From positions 1 to 64,000 of the forward strand of contig VGZH01000019.1 of NCBI GenBank assembly GCA_016872645.1: a DNA stretch of 64,000 nt, given 5' to 3'. Position 1 is the first letter of the stretch. The number at the start of each line of letters is the position of its first letter. The notes under the pieces were generated by a model. It was not told where the DNA came from. It saw nothing but the letters and a program-made list of their open reading frames with translations, and searched no databases. This DNA comes from Planctomycetota bacterium. GTDB lineage: Bacteria > Planctomycetota > Planctomycetia > Planctomycetales > Planctomycetaceae. Positions 62,759 to 64,000 of the stretch are shown here, one piece after another. Made by a program: the position numbers and the translations under genes.

Positions 62759-64000
62759 CTACTGCGGCAACCGCTCGGCCAGCTTGGTGCAGATGTCGTA
62801 GAGCAGATCGAGTGACGCTTTCGCCTCTGCGCGGCTGATCGTCAACGGTGGACTGATGCGCAACACCTTGCCGGCCAGCGCGCCGAGCAGGTGGATGCCG
62901 TCATCGCCGAGTCCGAGGTACGCGGCTTCGACGATCTTCACGGCGACTTCGTTGGCGGTCAGGTTGCCGCGCGGGGCGCATTCGATGCCGTACACGAGGC
63001 CCTCGCGTTCGCCGCGGACTTTGGCGATCAGGCCGGTTTCCTTGAGACGGTTGAGGCCCTCGAAGAACGCGGCCGTGAGCGACCGCGTGTGTTCGAGAAT
63101 CGGATTGGTTTCGAATTCATCCAACGTTGCGAGCACCGCCGCGCAGCCGATCGGGTTGCCGGACCATGTGTCGGAGGCTTCGCCATATTTCAGGCTGGCG
63201 ATAAAGTCCGCTCGACCGACCACCGCGCTGACCGGCACACCGTTGCCGAGCCCTTTGCCGAGTGTCACGAAGTCCGGTTCGATGCCGTAGGTCTCGAAGG
63301 CGTACATCCGGCCGCAGCGGCCAAAGTTGGCTTGCACTTCGTCGAGAATGAACGCGACGTCGTGCGCTCGGCAGAAGCGTTGCAGTAGTTGCAGGTACTC
63401 GACCGGCGGATGATAGCTGCCGCCGCCGCCGAGGTACGGTTCGGTGATCAGACAGTTAAGACGATCGCCGTACTCAGCCGAGAGCGTTTCAAGTTCGTTC
63501 ACGTACGGCGCGGGATCGAACGGTGCGCCGTACTTGCTGGCGTCATCGCACTCTGCCATTGGGAAGGCAATGAACTTCACTCGCGGGTCACGGTCGTGAT
63601 CGGTCTCGCAACCGGTGACGGCTCCGGCGAGTCCCTTCTTGCCGTGAAAGCCGTATCGCGTGGCGAGAATGATGTCGCGCGATTCGTCCCGATGCAGACA
63701 GGCCCAGATTGCCTTCTGTACTGCTTCACTGCCGGACGCGGCCCATATGACTGTCTGCAATCGGCTGCCGCCCGGCGAGGCCTGCAGGCTCTTGACCAAC
63801 CGCTCCGTCGCGCGAGTTTCGATTTCCGTCACGGCGTTATAGGCCGTCAGCGGCACGGCCGGGTAGTAGTCGTCGAAGCCGTTCGATGGTTTCAGCATCT
63901 CGGCCGACCAACCCATGTAGCCTGCCAACCGTCCGAGCCAGCGTTTTGGATTGTGTCCCAAGTTCGCGACCAACACACCAGAACTGTAGTCGTACAACCG
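62759..64000 (-). CDS. Class III pyridoxal-phosphate aminotransferase (N-terminus outside window)
   Basis: The frame is open to base 64000, so the first residues (probably about 40-60) are missing; the TTG at 63997 is internal. The visible 413 residues include YDYSSGVLVANLGHNPKRWL, ASGSEAVQKAIWACLHRD, ILATRYGFHGKKGLAGAV, CLITEPYLGGGGSYHPPVEY, the PLP Asp in VAFILDEVQANFGRCGRM, and the Schiff-base Lys in DFVTLGKGLGNGVPVSAVVG. The C-terminal block is VLRISPPLTISRAEAKASLD. Class III enzymes move amino groups from omega positions (4-aminobutyrate, ornithine, diamines) or act on glyoxylate/alanine; the substrate is not clear. Confidence 0.9.
   Translation of the reverse strand, partial: RLYDYSSGVLVANLGHNPKRWLGRLAGYMGWSAEMLKPSNGFDDYYPAVPLTAYNAVTEIETRATERLVKSLQASPGGSRLQTVIWAASGSEAVQKAIWACLHRDESRDIILATRYGFHGKKGLAGAVTGCETDHDRDPRVKFIAFPMAECDDASKYGAPFDPAPYVNELETLSAEYGDRLNCLITEPYLGGGGSYHPPVEYLQLLQRFCRAHDVAFILDEVQANFGRCGRMYAFETYGIEPDFVTLGKGLGNGVPVSAVVGRADFIASLKYGEASDTWSGNPIGCAAVLATLDEFETNPILEHTRSLTAAFFEGLNRLKETGLIAKVRGEREGLVYGIECAPRGNLTANEVAVKIVEAAYLGLGDDGIHLLGALAGKVLRISPPLTISRAEAKASLDLLYDICTKLAERLPQ

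Overview
The window reads as a chromosome segment of a planctomycete (phylum Planctomycetota, probably order Planctomycetales). The strongest evidence is the paralogous protein families at the left end. These are PSCyt/PSD1 cytochrome-like proteins, two Tat-exported DUF1501 proteins, a DUF1587/1595/1592/1588/1585 protein, a sulfatase remnant and a serine/threonine kinase with a WD40 tail, all planctomycete signatures. Lipopolysaccharide (hldE), SecG and outer-membrane-type functions fit a Gram-negative envelope. Composition is GC-rich and gene density is high. No tRNA, rRNA, CRISPR array, integrase or intact insertion sequence was seen.

Layout. (1) 1-14880, plus strand: secreted proteins, namely a lactonase propeller fused to LRRs, a secreted protein of unknown function, two PSD1 proteins, two DUF1501 proteins and a DUF1592-type protein. 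(2) 14881-19643: a scarred zone with a mosaic sulfatase remnant, a large kinase with 14 near-identical WD40 repeats, a frameshifted kinase fragment and a 25-codon sigma-factor remnant. (3) 19644-30873: mixed genes for a YgiQ radical SAM protein, an NTase-HD protein, truA, an OFA-type MFS carrier, an FG-GAP protein, a serine hydrolase coupled to a STAS protein, a PQQ-type propeller and MsrB. (4) 30940-43195: housekeeping genes rpoZ-gmk-yicC, secG-tpiA, pheA, dnaK, a WaaP-like protein, hldE and fabD-plsX-rpmF. (5) 43477-52424: a minus-strand run with short gaps and several ATGA overlaps. In transcription order it is M28 peptidase, radical SAM protein, 75-aa protein, Ycf46-type AAA ATPase, DUF1257 (Ycf35-type), DUF2997, inactive signal-peptidase-like membrane protein, TPR protein, PilT and hydroxyacid-oxoacid transhydrogenase. 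(6) 52694-64000: small exported protein, THUMP-like methyltransferase, spermidine-synthase-like membrane protein, thioesterase, CAX antiporter, FtsK, an RbfA-like gene overlapping rtcB, and a class III aminotransferase cut by the window edge.

The observations I consider most worth following are these. First, five loci carry inverted pairs of short arrays with a strict 7-bp period but different unit sequences; two of them sit in frame inside conserved protein genes. Second, the radical SAM / 75-aa / Ycf46 / Ycf35 / DUF2997 run looks like a coupled system of unknown function in a non-photosynthetic lineage. Third, the RbfA-like/RtcB pair suggests RNA repair on the small ribosomal subunit, and it is preceded by a strong promoter and a 14-codon leader ORF. 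Fourth, dnaK has a near-consensus sigma-54 (-24/-12) promoter and no visible CIRCE element. Several further families of intergenic inverted repeats are also present.
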